The translations under genes and the position numbers were made by a program. This document shows positions 24,853 to 32,559 of a DNA stretch of 64,000 nucleotides, piece by piece. This DNA is from Herbaspirillum sp. (GTDB taxonomy: Bacteria; Pseudomonadota; Gammaproteobacteria; Burkholderiales; Burkholderiaceae_D). The stretch covers positions 1 to 64,000 of the forward strand of contig JAQGLY010000095.1 of NCBI GenBank assembly GCA_028292625.1. The letters run 5' to 3'. Numbering within the stretch: the first letter of the stretch is position 1; each line of letters opens with the position of its first letter. The notes under the pieces are model-generated. The model saw only the letters and a program-made list of their open reading frames with translations, was not told the DNA's origin and ran no database searches.

Positions 24853-25516
24853 TTTTTAGCCTTTTGTTAATTTGTCGGGTTATTGCGCCACGCAGCTGCA
24901 TGAGATCGGAGAGCTCTTTAGGATAGTTATGCCTGGTATTGCGTTTCATGTTTTCGGCCAAACCGATACATTCGACAGAATCCAGCGTGATCTCTTCCAA
25001 AATCGCCGTGCGCTTTCCTGATTTGAAAACGACGATGTGTTTCGGCGGAACCGGACCATGCTGCGCGATCCAAACCAGCTCATGAACACCTCGCCAGCGC
25101 TTGCTATTATTGCCTTTTGCTTCGCTAACCTTGCGCTGTAAGGTGCCGTCCTTATCTACGCGATAGCTGCCGATTGAAAGCGTGTTGTGCGGCATCTTGC
25201 CAGGCTTAAACCGCGTTTCAACCGACCGGCCGCCGCTATCAAAATGTGTACCCTTATTCCAAGGAATAATGCCCTTGGTAAATCGAGTGCCGGCCCCTTG
25301 CCGCCCATTTGTTCGTCCCGATGCAGGGCTTGCCAGAAATTCGGGGGACTTCGACAGCCTCATCTTCGCAGCGTGTTGGTAGACCTGCGCTAGTCGTCGC
25401 CCCAATGCCTCAGCAACAACCGATGTGCGCTCGTGCGGGTATCGGGCGCACAATATCGCGTTGTCTTCATCCGTCCAAGGCATGCGCGGCCCGATAATTC
25501 CTTTCGACTTGGTCAT
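24842..25516 (-). CDS. HNH endonuclease-like protein with N-terminal SANT/Myb-like helix bundle
   Basis: A 224-residue protein. Residues 10-55 (PWTDEDNAILCARYPHERTS, then RRLAQVYQHAAKM) form a SANT/Myb-like DNA-binding module. The centre has the phage HNH pattern RFTKGIIPWNKGT and RFKPGKMPHNT, then RWRGVHELVWIAQHGPVPPK with HIVVFKSG, where the His residues would make the active site. Such proteins are free-standing homing-type nucleases of phages. GGTGAA precedes the ATG. Confidence 0.8.
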   Translation of the reverse strand: MTKSKGIIGPRMPWTDEDNAILCARYPHERTSVVAEALGRRLAQVYQHAAKMRLSKSPEFLASPASGRTNGRQGAGTRFTKGIIPWNKGTHFDSGGRSVETRFKPGKMPHNTLSIGSYRVDKDGTLQRKVSEAKGNNSKRWRGVHELVWIAQHGPVPPKHIVVFKSGKRTAILEEITLDSVECIGLAENMKRNTRHNYPKELSDLMQLRGAITRQINKRLKNEQ

Positions 25517-25682
25517 TTCACCCTCAAATTATCCGGCAGGCTCATCAGATCGCGCTTCATGCATCGTTCCTTTGCAAAGGATTCAGTACGGGAACCATCG
25601 CTTGATACGATAGCTTCGGTATTGCGTGTTCTGCCGGATTCCCCGCTATCGCAAGGTGTGCAGTCCGGCGGCTGCGGGGAAA

Positions 25683-26165
25683 CTACGCTGCGTGCTTTTG
25701 CTGCATTACCAGCGCATGTGCCTGCCTATGGTGATGAGGGCATAGCCATACAACATCCAAAGGTCGGTCATAGTCAGGGTGATGTGCTTCTGCTACTGCG
25801 CCGCAGACCATGCAAGGCCATGGAGTGATTTTCTTGTCGCGAACTGCCGCATTAAGAATGTTCCGCGCGATATACCGCTTAGGCTCTGCCGCCACATACC
25901 TTTTGGACGCCTTATTGTGGGATTCACGATAGGCGCCAGTTTTTGCATATTCAACCTTGGCAGCAACGCGATGTGGCATGCTTCCGCGAAGTCGGTCATA
26001 GGCGCGGATATGCTCAAGATTCTCTTGCCTATGCATACTTACGTCCTTTTTCGTGCAGGCCTTGCATTTGTTTAATCTTCCATCCGCCATCTGCGCGTGT
26101 TTATAAAATTCATCTAGAGGCAATTTTTGGAGACACTTAAAACATGTTTTTACGGTGGTTTGCAT
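25683..26165 (-). CDS. Zinc-ribbon HNH-type endonuclease-like protein
   Basis: This 160-residue protein begins with a treble-clef finger (CFKCLQKLPLDEFYK and CKACTKKD), then a basic helix. It ends with CMVCGAVAEAHHPDYDRPLD and CPHHHRQAH, a second Cys/His centre of HNH type. The ATG at 26165 has AGGTGG, while the longer upstream frame runs into the SSB gene and has no site. 166 bases without a startable frame separate it from the next HNH gene. Two nuclease-like genes next to SSB suggest mobile intruders in the recombination module. Confidence 0.78.
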   Translation of the reverse strand: MQTTVKTCFKCLQKLPLDEFYKHAQMADGRLNKCKACTKKDVSMHRQENLEHIRAYDRLRGSMPHRVAAKVEYAKTGAYRESHNKASKRYVAAEPKRYIARNILNAAVRDKKITPWPCMVCGAVAEAHHPDYDRPLDVVWLCPHHHRQAHALVMQQKHAA

Positions 26166-26172
26166 GGTCCAC

Positions 26173-26607
26173 CTAATTAAAAGGCACTTCGTCATCCATA
26201 TCTGGATGGGCGGAGGCGGGGCGCGCTGGTGTTGCGCCTTGCCGTGGTGCCGGCGTAGCCGGACGCTGTTGCTGTGGTTGCTGGGCACTGGCAGGACTTC
26301 CAGCGAGTTCGATTTCTGAGACGTTCCCGATCAGCTTCGTACCCTGGCCCTTGGCGCTTTGATAGGTTTCGATATGGACGTCCGAAATGGTCACGGAGAC
26401 TGCGCCGCCCTTGAGCAGATAAGGAGCCAATGCTTCCGCCCGCTTATCCCATAAAACACCTTCAACCCACTGCGTAGGGCGCTTTCCCGAATCATCCTTG
26501 CGGCCGTAGCTAAATGCCAGGGCAAGGTTGCAGACCGGTAGCCCGGCTTGTGTGTAGCGGATTTCCGCATCCCGGCCGATACGGGCCAACCCAAATATTT
26601 GTGCCAT
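26173..26607 (-). CDS. ssb: Single-stranded DNA-binding protein
   Basis: A 144-residue SSB with an OB fold (residues 1-105; FGLARIGRDAEIRYTQAG and QWVEGVLWDKRAE). A Gln/Pro/Ala-rich linker follows, then the acidic tail DMDDEVPFN that binds partner proteins of replication and repair. Its start overlaps the exonuclease stop by one base. Together with ERF and exonuclease it forms a single-strand annealing recombination module. Confidence 0.92.
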   Translation of the reverse strand: MAQIFGLARIGRDAEIRYTQAGLPVCNLALAFSYGRKDDSGKRPTQWVEGVLWDKRAEALAPYLLKGGAVSVTISDVHIETYQSAKGQGTKLIGNVSEIELAGSPASAQQPQQQRPATPAPRQGATPARPASAHPDMDDEVPFN

Positions 26608-27272
26608 TACGCTGCCTCTTTCAAAAGTTGATCGTGTTTGTGGTCAAGACTGATTTGCGCTGCATAGTTCTTCAGATATTCACGGGCAAGCGCAACCTTG
26701 TGCTTTATCTTTTCTTCGAGTTGCTTATCGCGCTCGAAAAATGCGTTCGTGACACGCAGCGTCGGATCGATGTGATCGACGAAGTGATATTCCGGCTGCT
26801 CGTACCGAATCAATTCTTCCGGCGTAGTCACGATGCAATAGGCAATCTCGAACAGATCGACATCGTCAAGCATCATGTAGGCGCGGCCCTGCCAGTCGTA
26901 CCCGGACTTCTTTGCAATCGCCTTCACTTCATCAGTCGTGGCCGGAAAGGTCGGGAGTGACCAGGCGTTTTTGATGTCGATGACCTTCTTGCCGGGAACC
27001 AGAATGTCGCATTCGCCAGTAATCCAATCGTTGTTCTTCCGGACAGAATTCTTAACGTAGTCCGTGAAAAATACTGTGTTGTACAGATCGATAGCAGCGG
27101 CTTCGCATTGAGTACCCTTGTCCATGTATTTGGACGTGATGATCTCGGTAAAGCCGTAGACGTATTCCTTCGCCATCATGTTGAGGAATGTCTTTGCTGC
27201 GGCTGACAGGCCGTCGCCGGTTTTAGGATCGCCCATGATTTCATGTAACGACGAGGCGCGAAAACGCATCAT
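26607..27272 (-). CDS. YqaJ-type phage exonuclease (PD-(D/E)XK)
   Basis: A 221-residue nuclease. The catalytic core is visible as TGECDILVPGKKVIDIKNAW (about residues 84-104), with Asp, Asp and Lys in PD-(D/E)XK order. KGTQCEAAAIDLY near 52 provides the upstream glutamate. It likely resects double-stranded ends to give 3' single strands for the ERF protein encoded directly upstream, with a four-base overlap. This corresponds to lambda exonuclease in function. Confidence 0.85.
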   Translation of the reverse strand: MMRFRASSLHEIMGDPKTGDGLSAAAKTFLNMMAKEYVYGFTEIITSKYMDKGTQCEAAAIDLYNTVFFTDYVKNSVRKNNDWITGECDILVPGKKVIDIKNAWSLPTFPATTDEVKAIAKKSGYDWQGRAYMMLDDVDLFEIAYCIVTTPEELIRYEQPEYHFVDHIDPTLRVTNAFFERDKQLEEKIKHKVALAREYLKNYAAQISLDHKHDQLLKEAA

Positions 27273-28024
27273 GCCAACTCCTTTTCAAGATCGCTAAGTT
27301 GTGTTTCCTGGTCAGTCGTCAGCGCCCAGTTAGCGCGCAGCTTTGCTGCATGGTATTGACCGTTTCGGATGGTTTCGAGAGCATTGGCAAACCGCACGCC
27401 GGTAATCGGAGTTTTTGCCTTCGCTTTTACTGCCGGCTTTTTTTCATCCTGGGAACCAGCGCCGTCGCTATCGTCGCCTTGCTCGGACGTTCCGGTAATG
27501 GCTTTCAGGGTGTAGCGCTCCAGATAGGTTTTGGTAGAGGCGCGCGCTTGAAGTGCATTTTTTGCACCACCAGTGTCTGGCGGACCGCCCATGGATACCG
27601 ATTCCTGATGTCCGTCGACGTGCCGCAGGACGCATGTAACCTCCATCCAATCCTTGTCGTCCTTGGTCAGCTTCCACGAAGAACTGAGGCCGTGCCGGGA
27701 CAGTGCAGGGGTGACGGCAGCGACGACGGTATGCAGTTCCGCATACTTCTTTCCGCTCAAAGGGCCGTTGTCGACCTTCTTGCCTTTGAGGATTACAATC
27801 GCTTCGGCTTTGAATGCTGCGAATGCCTGGTCGTATGCCTTCTTGGCCTGCGCTGCGTCGTAGCGCTCTTGCATCGCCATCAGCTTTTCCAGCTGCTCAA
27901 GGCTGGCGCCTTGCTGGATAGCCATTTGCAATAAGCCGGTCGGGTTAGACGGCGCCGCAACAGAAGCATTGGCTGGTGCTTGCGCTACTACTTGGGTGCT
28001 ACCGTTTTCAATAATGTCATTCAT
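27269..28024 (-). CDS. erf: ERF-family single-strand annealing protein
   Basis: A 251-residue protein. The ERF domain spans about residues 50-175 (AYDQAFAAFKAEAIVILKGK, then YAELHTVVAAVTPALSRHG and GGAKNALQARASTKTYLERY). It carries the conserved Lys-Tyr-Ala-x-Leu core. A Lys/Ala-rich linker leads to a C-terminal helical domain. ERF anneals complementary single strands, allowing circularisation and recombination of phage genomes. AGGG precedes the ATG. It is coupled to the exonuclease and SSB genes. Confidence 0.9.
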   Translation of the reverse strand: MNDIIENGSTQVVAQAPANASVAAPSNPTGLLQMAIQQGASLEQLEKLMAMQERYDAAQAKKAYDQAFAAFKAEAIVILKGKKVDNGPLSGKKYAELHTVVAAVTPALSRHGLSSSWKLTKDDKDWMEVTCVLRHVDGHQESVSMGGPPDTGGAKNALQARASTKTYLERYTLKAITGTSEQGDDSDGAGSQDEKKPAVKAKAKTPITGVRFANALETIRNGQYHAAKLRANWALTTDQETQLSDLEKELA

Positions 28025-28033
28025 GATGAGCCC

Positions 28034-29260
28034 TTAATAAATGATCGAAAGGTGCGGAATCTTGCCGGCCGCGATCGCAACCATTGCTTTCCATGCCATT
28101 TCCGGAATGAAGCCAGCCTCAGAAAATCCCAGGGCGATCTTTGCGTGTACATCGCTGATATGGTCTTCATCAGCAACGCGCTGACGCTCAACCGCAGCCG
28201 CGGCTTCTTGGCTGAGCTTTTCCTGTGCCAGCCGGTCGGCCTCGGCCTGGGCGATACGATCTTTCTCAGCCTGTTCAGCAGCGGCAGCGTCAATTCGGGC
28301 TTGCTCGGCAGAAGCTGCGATTTGGTTCTGCTCATTGATAGCGTCCTGCTGTCGCTGTAGTTCGGCGCGTTGGGCGGCGAGTTCTTCATCAGCTTGATGG
28401 CGCAGTTCGGCGGCCGCAGCATCCTCGATCCTGCGTTGAGCGGCGGCCTTGCGCTCTTGCTCTGCAATCAGATCCGCATGCTCGGAGCGCTCACGCTCCA
28501 TCTGCTGACGTGCAGCCAATGCGGCGGCTTCCTGCTCTGCGCGTTGGTCGTCGAGTTCTTTTTGTTTGACGGCTTGTTGGCGTGCCGTCTCGGCTTGCTG
28601 GGCGGCGATAGCTTCGCGTTCAGCGATAATCCGCAACGCTTCTTTTTCGCTGTTGATCGCATTGGTCAGCGATTCCTGCAAGACTGCGAGAGCGGCGGCA
28701 TGGGCTGCCTGAGCCTTGGGCAAAAGATCTTCGTAGGATCCGTCAAGAACCTCAGTCATGAAGCTCTGAATCACGCGATCAATGACAACTGATGATTGCC
28801 CGACCACTATCAAGGGCGTCCGGACCAATACATCGATCCGGGCTTCGATTGCCTCCCGTCGGGCACGCTCAACGGCAAGCTTGGCTAACCGGTCGGCTTC
28901 CTTGCGGTTTTCCTCCGCCTTAATATCGTCGTCGAACTTCGATTCAAGCGGGCTGATCTCGGCTTCGAGTTCCTTTTGCTTGCTGTCGAGCAGCTTGCCG
29001 ATTTCGAGGATTGGCGCTTTGCGCTCCTTGCGCGCCTTTTCGCTGGCAACCCGAATACTGCGGCCCTCGGCACGCAGATCGACCGCTACCTTCATGCCCG
29101 CCGTAGTGGTCACATCGTATGCGGCCGATGCTGCGCGTACCTTGTAGGCATCCAGCTGCCTGCGGAAACCGACGAATACTGCTGCGACATACTTTTCCGG
29201 GTCCATTGTGACCAGCGCAGTGCTGACGATATCGGCCGGCTTTTCCATGACTTCGTTCAT
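28034..29260 (-). CDS. Long coiled-coil phage protein of the recombination module
   Basis: A 408-residue protein. A globular N-terminal part (residues 1-120, VDLRAEGRSIRVASEKARKE) is followed by about 200 residues of almost unbroken Ala/Glu/Gln/Arg coiled coil. A short C-terminal domain (HAKIALGFSEAGFIPEMAWK) completes it. Similar proteins often stand directly before ERF or Bet genes in phages and are annotated as DUF1351-like or unknown. It might hold the recombination complex together, which is a guess. AAGGAATT precedes the ATG. Confidence 0.82.
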   Translation of the reverse strand: MNEVMEKPADIVSTALVTMDPEKYVAAVFVGFRRQLDAYKVRAASAAYDVTTTAGMKVAVDLRAEGRSIRVASEKARKERKAPILEIGKLLDSKQKELEAEISPLESKFDDDIKAEENRKEADRLAKLAVERARREAIEARIDVLVRTPLIVVGQSSVVIDRVIQSFMTEVLDGSYEDLLPKAQAAHAAALAVLQESLTNAINSEKEALRIIAEREAIAAQQAETARQQAVKQKELDDQRAEQEAAALAARQQMERERSEHADLIAEQERKAAAQRRIEDAAAAELRHQADEELAAQRAELQRQQDAINEQNQIAASAEQARIDAAAAEQAEKDRIAQAEADRLAQEKLSQEAAAAVERQRVADEDHISDVHAKIALGFSEAGFIPEMAWKAMVAIAAGKIPHLSIIY

Positions 29261-29270
29261 ATCAATTCCT

Positions 29271-29408
29271 TCAATGAGTTTTTGTTATTTTCTTGATGCT
29301 GAATTGCCGGTCACGCCCAATGCGCTCCATGACCAGCAGAAGCGCGGCGCGGCGAGACATCGGGGAGCGGCGGTGGAGCAGGTACAAGCGGATTAGGGTG
29401 AGGCTCAT
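29271..29408 (-). CDS. Small basic hypothetical protein, 45 aa
   Basis: MSLTLIRLYLLHRRSPMSRR continues into AALLLVMERIGRDRQF and ends ITKTH. The ATG overlaps the stop of the upstream gene by four bases and the stop lies just before the ribosome binding site of the coiled-coil gene. The position fits the tiling of the operon. It might be an amphipathic, membrane-associated peptide. Function unknown. Confidence 0.6.
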   Translation of the reverse strand: MSLTLIRLYLLHRRSPMSRRAALLLVMERIGRDRQFSIKKITKTH

Positions 29409-29647
29409 TTGGGAATCCCATCTGCTTCTGCCGGATCATCGGCGAGGCCGCGCCATTCGTTATGCTGGAAAAAACTCGGATCACTGCGGCAGTGAAACGC
29501 CGTATGCGGATCACCCATGCATCGACTCCAGCGCTGGCCGTTCCAATATTGGAAATTTTCATCTTGGTGATCCTCACGATCGCGCGTGTTCCACACGCCA
29601 ACCTTGACCGGAGTGCCTTTGAACCACTGCGTCACAGGAGCGCTCAT
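29405..29647 (-). CDS. Small phage protein of the VTQWF/RGLAD family, 80 aa
   Basis: MSAPVTQWFKGTPVKVGVWN, then a centre rich in aromatic residues (FQYWNGQRWSRCMG) and WRGLADDPAEAD at the end. It is a relative of the right-arm gene at 45857-46081, which shares the start (VTQWF), the P-V-x-x-G-V-Y/W pattern and the end WRGLAD-x-P. Such proteins are frequent in Burkholderiales phages, with unknown role. Its ATG overlaps the membrane protein gene upstream by four bases. Confidence 0.8.
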   Translation of the reverse strand: MSAPVTQWFKGTPVKVGVWNTRDREDHQDENFQYWNGQRWSRCMGDPHTAFHCRSDPSFFQHNEWRGLADDPAEADGIPK

Positions 29648-29793
29648 TCTGCCCGCCCAAAGCTAGACGGCTGGATAACCGATGGCGCTTGACTGGCATC
29701 GCCAGCAAGATAGTTGCCGACGCCAATGGTGAATACTGAGCCGAGCATGAAGCAGCTAAGTGCCAGTGCTGTGACGAAAAGGGCGCGTTTCAC
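29644..29793 (-). CDS. Small single-pass membrane protein, 49 aa
   Basis: It starts at a GTG overlapping the upstream stop (GTGA): VKRALFVTALALSCFMLGSV, then FTIGVGNYLAG and a short soluble tail. Positive residues first and then a hydrophobic stretch place it in the inner membrane with its C-terminus outside. It could be an exclusion or lysis-related peptide, but nothing specific supports that. Confidence 0.65.
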   Translation of the reverse strand: MKRALFVTALALSCFMLGSVFTIGVGNYLAGDASQAPSVIQPSSFGRAE

Positions 29794-29924
29794 GACAGCA
29801 CCATCACAGTCACGCCCAGGGCGCCAGCATCGTAGGCGGCATTGGCCAGCATCTTCGGATCGCCGACTGCTGTGCGGATAATTGGGGTACCGTTGCCGGT
29901 ATCTATGCGGAGGCGGCAGATCAT
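29790..29924 (-). CDS. Small hypothetical protein, 44 aa
   Basis: MICRLRIDTGNGTPIIRTAV continues GDPKMLANAAYDAGALGV and ends TVMVLS. This frame has four-base overlaps at both ends (ATGA and GTGA), which favours it over the longer reading of the same bases in another frame. No family recognised. Confidence 0.6.
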   Translation of the reverse strand: MICRLRIDTGNGTPIIRTAVGDPKMLANAAYDAGALGVTVMVLS

Positions 29925-30175
29925 GCGACATCTCCATGAAGAGCGCGAACGTGATCAGACAGACCGGCTTTCTTGATGCGGCGCTGACAGACAGGGCAGT
30001 TCATCTTTGGCGGAGTCGGCCCTCCCTTTGGTTTTGCCACTACAGGCACACCTTCATGTTCGTGCTGGCATTGCTTGCTGCAATAACGTGGAATGCCATC
30101 GGCATCATCATCGATGTATTCTCCGCATCCAACGCACAGCTCGCCGCCGAGCATCATGTCTGCAACTTCTCCCAT
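29921..30175 (-). CDS. Zinc-finger phage protein, 84 aa
   Basis: MGEVADMMLGGELCVGCGEY opens a first metal site (CVGC and YCSKQC), and CPVCQRRIKKAGLSDHVRAL with the following His gives a C2H2-like second finger. Such two-finger proteins in phage arms are presumed nucleic-acid or protein binders. GGGAG lies five bases before the ATG at 30175; the longer frame starts from a GTG without signal. It is the first well supported gene after a 940-base zone of tiny frames. Confidence 0.75.
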   Translation of the reverse strand: MGEVADMMLGGELCVGCGEYIDDDADGIPRYCSKQCQHEHEGVPVVAKPKGGPTPPKMNCPVCQRRIKKAGLSDHVRALHGDVA

Positions 30176-30480
30176 TCCTTCTCTCCCTATAAATTGAAGT
30201 TGGTGGCCGGCCTTCACTCCGGTAGCGTCTGTCTATGTCGAAGCGGGTCAGCACCGCTACGCATTCACCAACATGGAAGCGGACTGGGCTTGATTCCAGC
30301 TTGGTAAAGGCCGGGGTTCGCGAGCGCCCAGCGCAACCCGGCTCCCTCGCAGGTCCGGACGGTGTCGTCTGCTTAACCGGCATCAGTGCGTGTCCTTCCA
30401 CGCCGCCGCTTCTATATTGGCCCTCGTCTTTCCGAGGTGTCATGTTGCTGATCGGGTTACCTTCATTTCGACGTGCTGGG
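30176..30480. other. Stretch without a confident gene
   Basis: A minus-strand frame from ATG 30443 runs through this stretch into the zinc-finger gene in another frame, but it lacks a binding site and was not accepted. An imperfect hairpin ccggggttcgcgagcgc / gcgcaacccgg lies around 30313-30342. Nothing else is seen. Confidence 0.4.
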
Positions 30481-30603
30481 TCAGCCTGCGGCTTGTTCTT
30501 TAACGGGAGCGGGTACTAGCCGTCCAAATCCAGTCATGCGATCATCAACAAGGGCAAGAACTGTAGAGAGACCTCCCTCATTTCTCTCCATTTCGCCAGC
30601 CAT
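30481..30603 (-). CDS. Possible micro-protein, 40 aa
   Basis: MAGEMERNEGGLSTVLALVD then DRMTGFGRLVPAP and VKEQAAG. It starts seven bases after the stop of the frame at 30611 and has a natural amino-acid mix. There is no strong Shine-Dalgarno. The evidence is only the order of frames and the composition. Confidence 0.4.
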   Translation of the reverse strand: MAGEMERNEGGLSTVLALVDDRMTGFGRLVPAPVKEQAAG

Positions 30604-30610
30604 GAACTGG

Positions 30611-30808
30611 TTAGAGGTACGCCACTTGGCTTCTACTTGTCACGGGCCTACCCGCTCGAATGGACTCACTAAGTTTTCGACGCTTAGCTTTCAAAGTTGC
30701 TGACACAATTCTTGCTCTTGTTGGTTCTGGCCTTTTTCGTCGCCAGAGCGGACGTGTGATGAAATTCTCTATGATCGAAAGTAGTGCTGGCTCTAGTCCA
30801 GTCCACAT
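30611..30808 (-). CDS. Possible small basic protein, 65 aa
   Basis: MWTGLEPALLSIIENFITRP continues with RRKRPEPTRARIVSATLKAK and a further run of Arg/Lys/Ser. The strongly basic centre suggests nucleic-acid binding if it is real. AGGG stands four bases before the ATG. Codons are AT-richer than in the operon around it. It is listed because frames at 30481, 30611 and 30863 follow each other on one strand in an otherwise unexplained 940 bases. Confidence 0.4.
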   Translation of the reverse strand: MWTGLEPALLSIIENFITRPLWRRKRPEPTRARIVSATLKAKRRKLSESIRAGRPVTSRSQVAYL

Positions 30809-30862
30809 AAGCCCTGTGGAAAGGCAGAATCGCTACATGGCTTCCTCCAACATTTGATGCGC

Positions 30863-30991
30863 CTATTTCGGCTGTAGGCGATGCGCCATGAAAAGCAAAT
30901 AAAGCAAGGGGCTGGGCGTTACTCCAGCAAACGACACGGTGATCGTCGTTGCATCGAATACCCGCACGAACCTGGAAGCGGGTATATCCAT
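30863..30991 (-). CDS. Possible micro-protein, 42 aa
   Basis: MDIPASRFVRVFDATTITVS then FAGVTPSPLLYLLFMAHRL and QPK. GGGGAAGGA directly before the ATG is a good ribosome binding site. The C-terminal half is hydrophobic and could be a short membrane segment. A small hairpin cgccta / taggcg overlaps its stop. No homologue is recognised. Confidence 0.42.
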   Translation of the reverse strand: MDIPASRFVRVFDATTITVSFAGVTPSPLLYLLFMAHRLQPK

Positions 30992-31117
30992 TCCTTCCCC
31001 GGTTTATGGTCCCGGCATATTTCCAGTTTTGCGCTTCCCGCTAAACTTCTATTCCAGCGCCGCCCTTGCTTTGTTGACTCTGGCTTTAACGTCGCCAGAT
31101 GAGACGGGTTGCGATGG

Positions 31118-31357
31118 TTATTTGGCGCACTCGGCAAGCATTGCGTCCGCGACGGCGTAGCGTGCAGTAGCCAAACGGTGAGCAGCGCTCACACAGTGAT
31201 TCAAACCGCCTGACAGCGACAATTCCTCGGTTGCGCATGCGACATCATGCGAATCTGCGTGGATTGCGAAGTAGTCGCGTAGGGTCATGCCCGACTGAGC
31301 CTGACCATTCCGGAAAACGAGTGGGAATGCCGCTCCGCCGCTCCTAGGCGATCTCAT
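31118..31357 (-). CDS. Phage protein with GG-x-AFP and GMTLRDYFA motifs, 79 aa
   Basis: MRSPRSGGAAFPLVFRNGQA then SGMTLRDYFAIHAD, the two linked signatures of a widespread small phage family, here followed by a helical tail (HRLATARYAVADAMLAE). It is a relative of the gene at 22400-22675. GGAGG lies six bases before the ATG at 31357, which overlaps the stop of the gene upstream. The longer frame from 31459 is a shadow of that gene. Confidence 0.82.
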   Translation of the reverse strand: MRSPRSGGAAFPLVFRNGQAQSGMTLRDYFAIHADSHDVACATEELSLSGGLNHCVSAAHRLATARYAVADAMLAECAK

Positions 31358-31722
31358 GCGAGCCTCCAGACGATCGGCAGAACATTCCGCGCATCCGCGC
31401 GCCGCTTCTGCGCATCGATTGCGGCATGCGTTTTTTCGTCTTCGATGTATGCCAGCCAATCACGCTCCAGCTTGCCCTCGGCGTCATCGATAACGTGTTG
31501 GTCGATCACAGCCATCAGATTGAACGTAGTTCCGGGTGGGCAGATCATTTGCAGGGAAGGGCCGTCGACGGTCATTTCACCGAACAGATCGAGCCGTACG
31601 CCGTCGTTGTCATACGTGCTGTTGAGTAGCTTGTACGCGGTGGGCGAGCAGAGTGTGGCAACCAGCGCCATGCCCCGGATGTTGTCGCGCCGAGATGCTA
31701 TGTCTTGTTCTGCGATTTGCAT
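31354..31722 (-). CDS. Hypothetical phage protein, 122 aa
   Basis: MQIAEQDIASRRDNIRGMAL, a mixed alpha/beta body (GVRLDLFGEMTVDGPSLQMI) and a C-terminal helix with DDAEGKLERDWLAYIEDEKT. GGAGAGAG precedes the ATG. No known family or catalytic motif. It is cytoplasmic and belongs to the leftward early operon, close to the pL-like promoter. Confidence 0.75.
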   Translation of the reverse strand: MQIAEQDIASRRDNIRGMALVATLCSPTAYKLLNSTYDNDGVRLDLFGEMTVDGPSLQMICPPGTTFNLMAVIDQHVIDDAEGKLERDWLAYIEDEKTHAAIDAQKRRADARNVLPIVWRLA

Positions 31723-31744
31723 TTCTCTCTCCAGCTATTTCGTT

Positions 31745-31933
31745 TTAAGGACGCCCGCAGATCGCAGAAGCAAAGGCAAGCGCGACCACCAGCACAACGA
31801 ACACGATCGCCACCACGAGGATGCGATTCAATTTCTCGGCGCTCACATTTGCGGCTTCGATGTTCGCCCGCTGCACTTCGAACACCTGTTGTTCGAAGCC
31901 TTGCATGTCGATTGCGCTGGTGAATTGGTCCAT
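31745..31933 (-). CDS. Small C-tail-anchored membrane protein, 62 aa
   Basis: MDQFTSAIDMQGFEQQVFEV leads an amphipathic helix (QRANIEAANVSAEKLNR), followed by one membrane segment (ILVVAIVFVVLVVALAFASA). CGGAG precedes the ATG at 31933. The topology, with the soluble part inside and a C-terminal anchor, is common for phage exclusion or regulatory peptides. That role is only a possibility. Confidence 0.75.
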   Translation of the reverse strand: MDQFTSAIDMQGFEQQVFEVQRANIEAANVSAEKLNRILVVAIVFVVLVVALAFASAICGRP

Positions 31934-31952
31934 GGTTTCTCCGTATTCCTGA

Positions 31953-32135
31953 TTACCGCTTTGCGATCTGCATTCCATCCAGAAACGCAGCTTCGATACT
32001 GATTCGCCGAGCCCACGCACGCGCCTGTTCTGCGCTGAATACGGCCAAGCCTTTGTCGAACACCCAAACTACAAACCGGGTAGCGCCAGATTTCGATTGC
32101 TCGGCGGCTTCCTTATTGGCTTGCACCTTGTTCAT
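31953..32135 (-). CDS. First gene of the leftward early operon, 60 aa, unknown
   Basis: MNKVQANKEAAEQSKSGATR then FVVWVFDKGLAVFSAEQARA and a helix. CGGAG precedes the ATG at 32135; an upstream ATG in the same frame lies inside the promoter. The protein is the first product from the pL-like promoter, a position used in lambda for the antiterminator N, but it shows no arginine-rich N motif. Function unknown. Confidence 0.72.
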   Translation of the reverse strand: MNKVQANKEAAEQSKSGATRFVVWVFDKGLAVFSAEQARAWARRISIEAAFLDGMQIAKR

Positions 32136-32171
32136 CGCTTGCTCCGTTTGTGTTTGTTTGTTCGATGTAGT

Positions 32172-32210
32172 ATTAAAGCATGCTTTATTTAAGAAAACAA
32201 GCATACTTTA
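32172..32210 (-). promoter_or_regulatory. pL-like promoter with repressor operators
   Basis: On the minus strand, TTGTTT and TTTAAT are 17 bases apart. The palindrome TAAAGCATGCTTTA (32174-32187) covers the -10 region, and a weaker copy, CAAGCATACTTTA (32198-32210), lies on the -35 side. The same ATTAAAG-4-CTTTAAT pattern occurs at the cI-cro promoter at 37851, so these are probably repressor sites for the leftward operon. Confidence 0.7.
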
Positions 32211-32303
32211 ATCAAAAGACGAAAATACTTTAGCGGCCTTCAAAAAAACCACCTGGGCGGCGAGGACGGGGCGTAGGGTTTAGGGCTAGATTAGGAGGCG
32301 GCT

Positions 32304-32492
32304 ATGGAGCCAGAAGTCGTAATTACGATGTTCGAGCGATTGAATGTCGAGGGAAGGGCGGATGCGGGCCTGGACCTGGCCTGCGCAGGATTCGCCGGCT
32401 GGTTAGCCGGGGCTTGGGATAAATTGGACGAGGATGAGATAGCACTGCTGACGTCGGTCGGCGCGGTGCTATGGAGAGAGGGATTTAAATAG
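32304..32492 (+). CDS. Small hypothetical protein, 62 aa
   Basis: MEPEVVITMFERLNVEGRAD, then a Trp/Ala-rich centre (GFAGWLAGAWDKLDEDE) and a helix. AGGAGG six bases before the ATG is a full consensus binding site. It stands alone on the plus strand, just right of the pL-like promoter and pointing toward the minus-strand gene at 32560. The role is unknown; as a gene outside the lytic operons it may be expressed in the lysogen. Confidence 0.72.
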   Translation: MEPEVVITMFERLNVEGRADAGLDLACAGFAGWLAGAWDKLDEDEIALLTSVGAVLWREGFK

Positions 32493-32559
32493 GCGCAAGG
32501 GGGCCGCCCCGCGTTGGCTGGAAATTAGCCGAATGCCCCAGTCCAGCTGCGGGATAACC

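Noticed and set aside
25517..25682. Open minus-strand frame between the two HNH genes
   Set aside because: The frame ends RCMKRDLMSLPDNLRVK and has a natural composition, but only the last 15 codons follow a start codon. No gene was called.
30108..30443. Minus-strand 111-codon frame
   Set aside because: Its last third is an out-of-frame reading of the zinc-finger gene and no ribosome binding site precedes the ATG.
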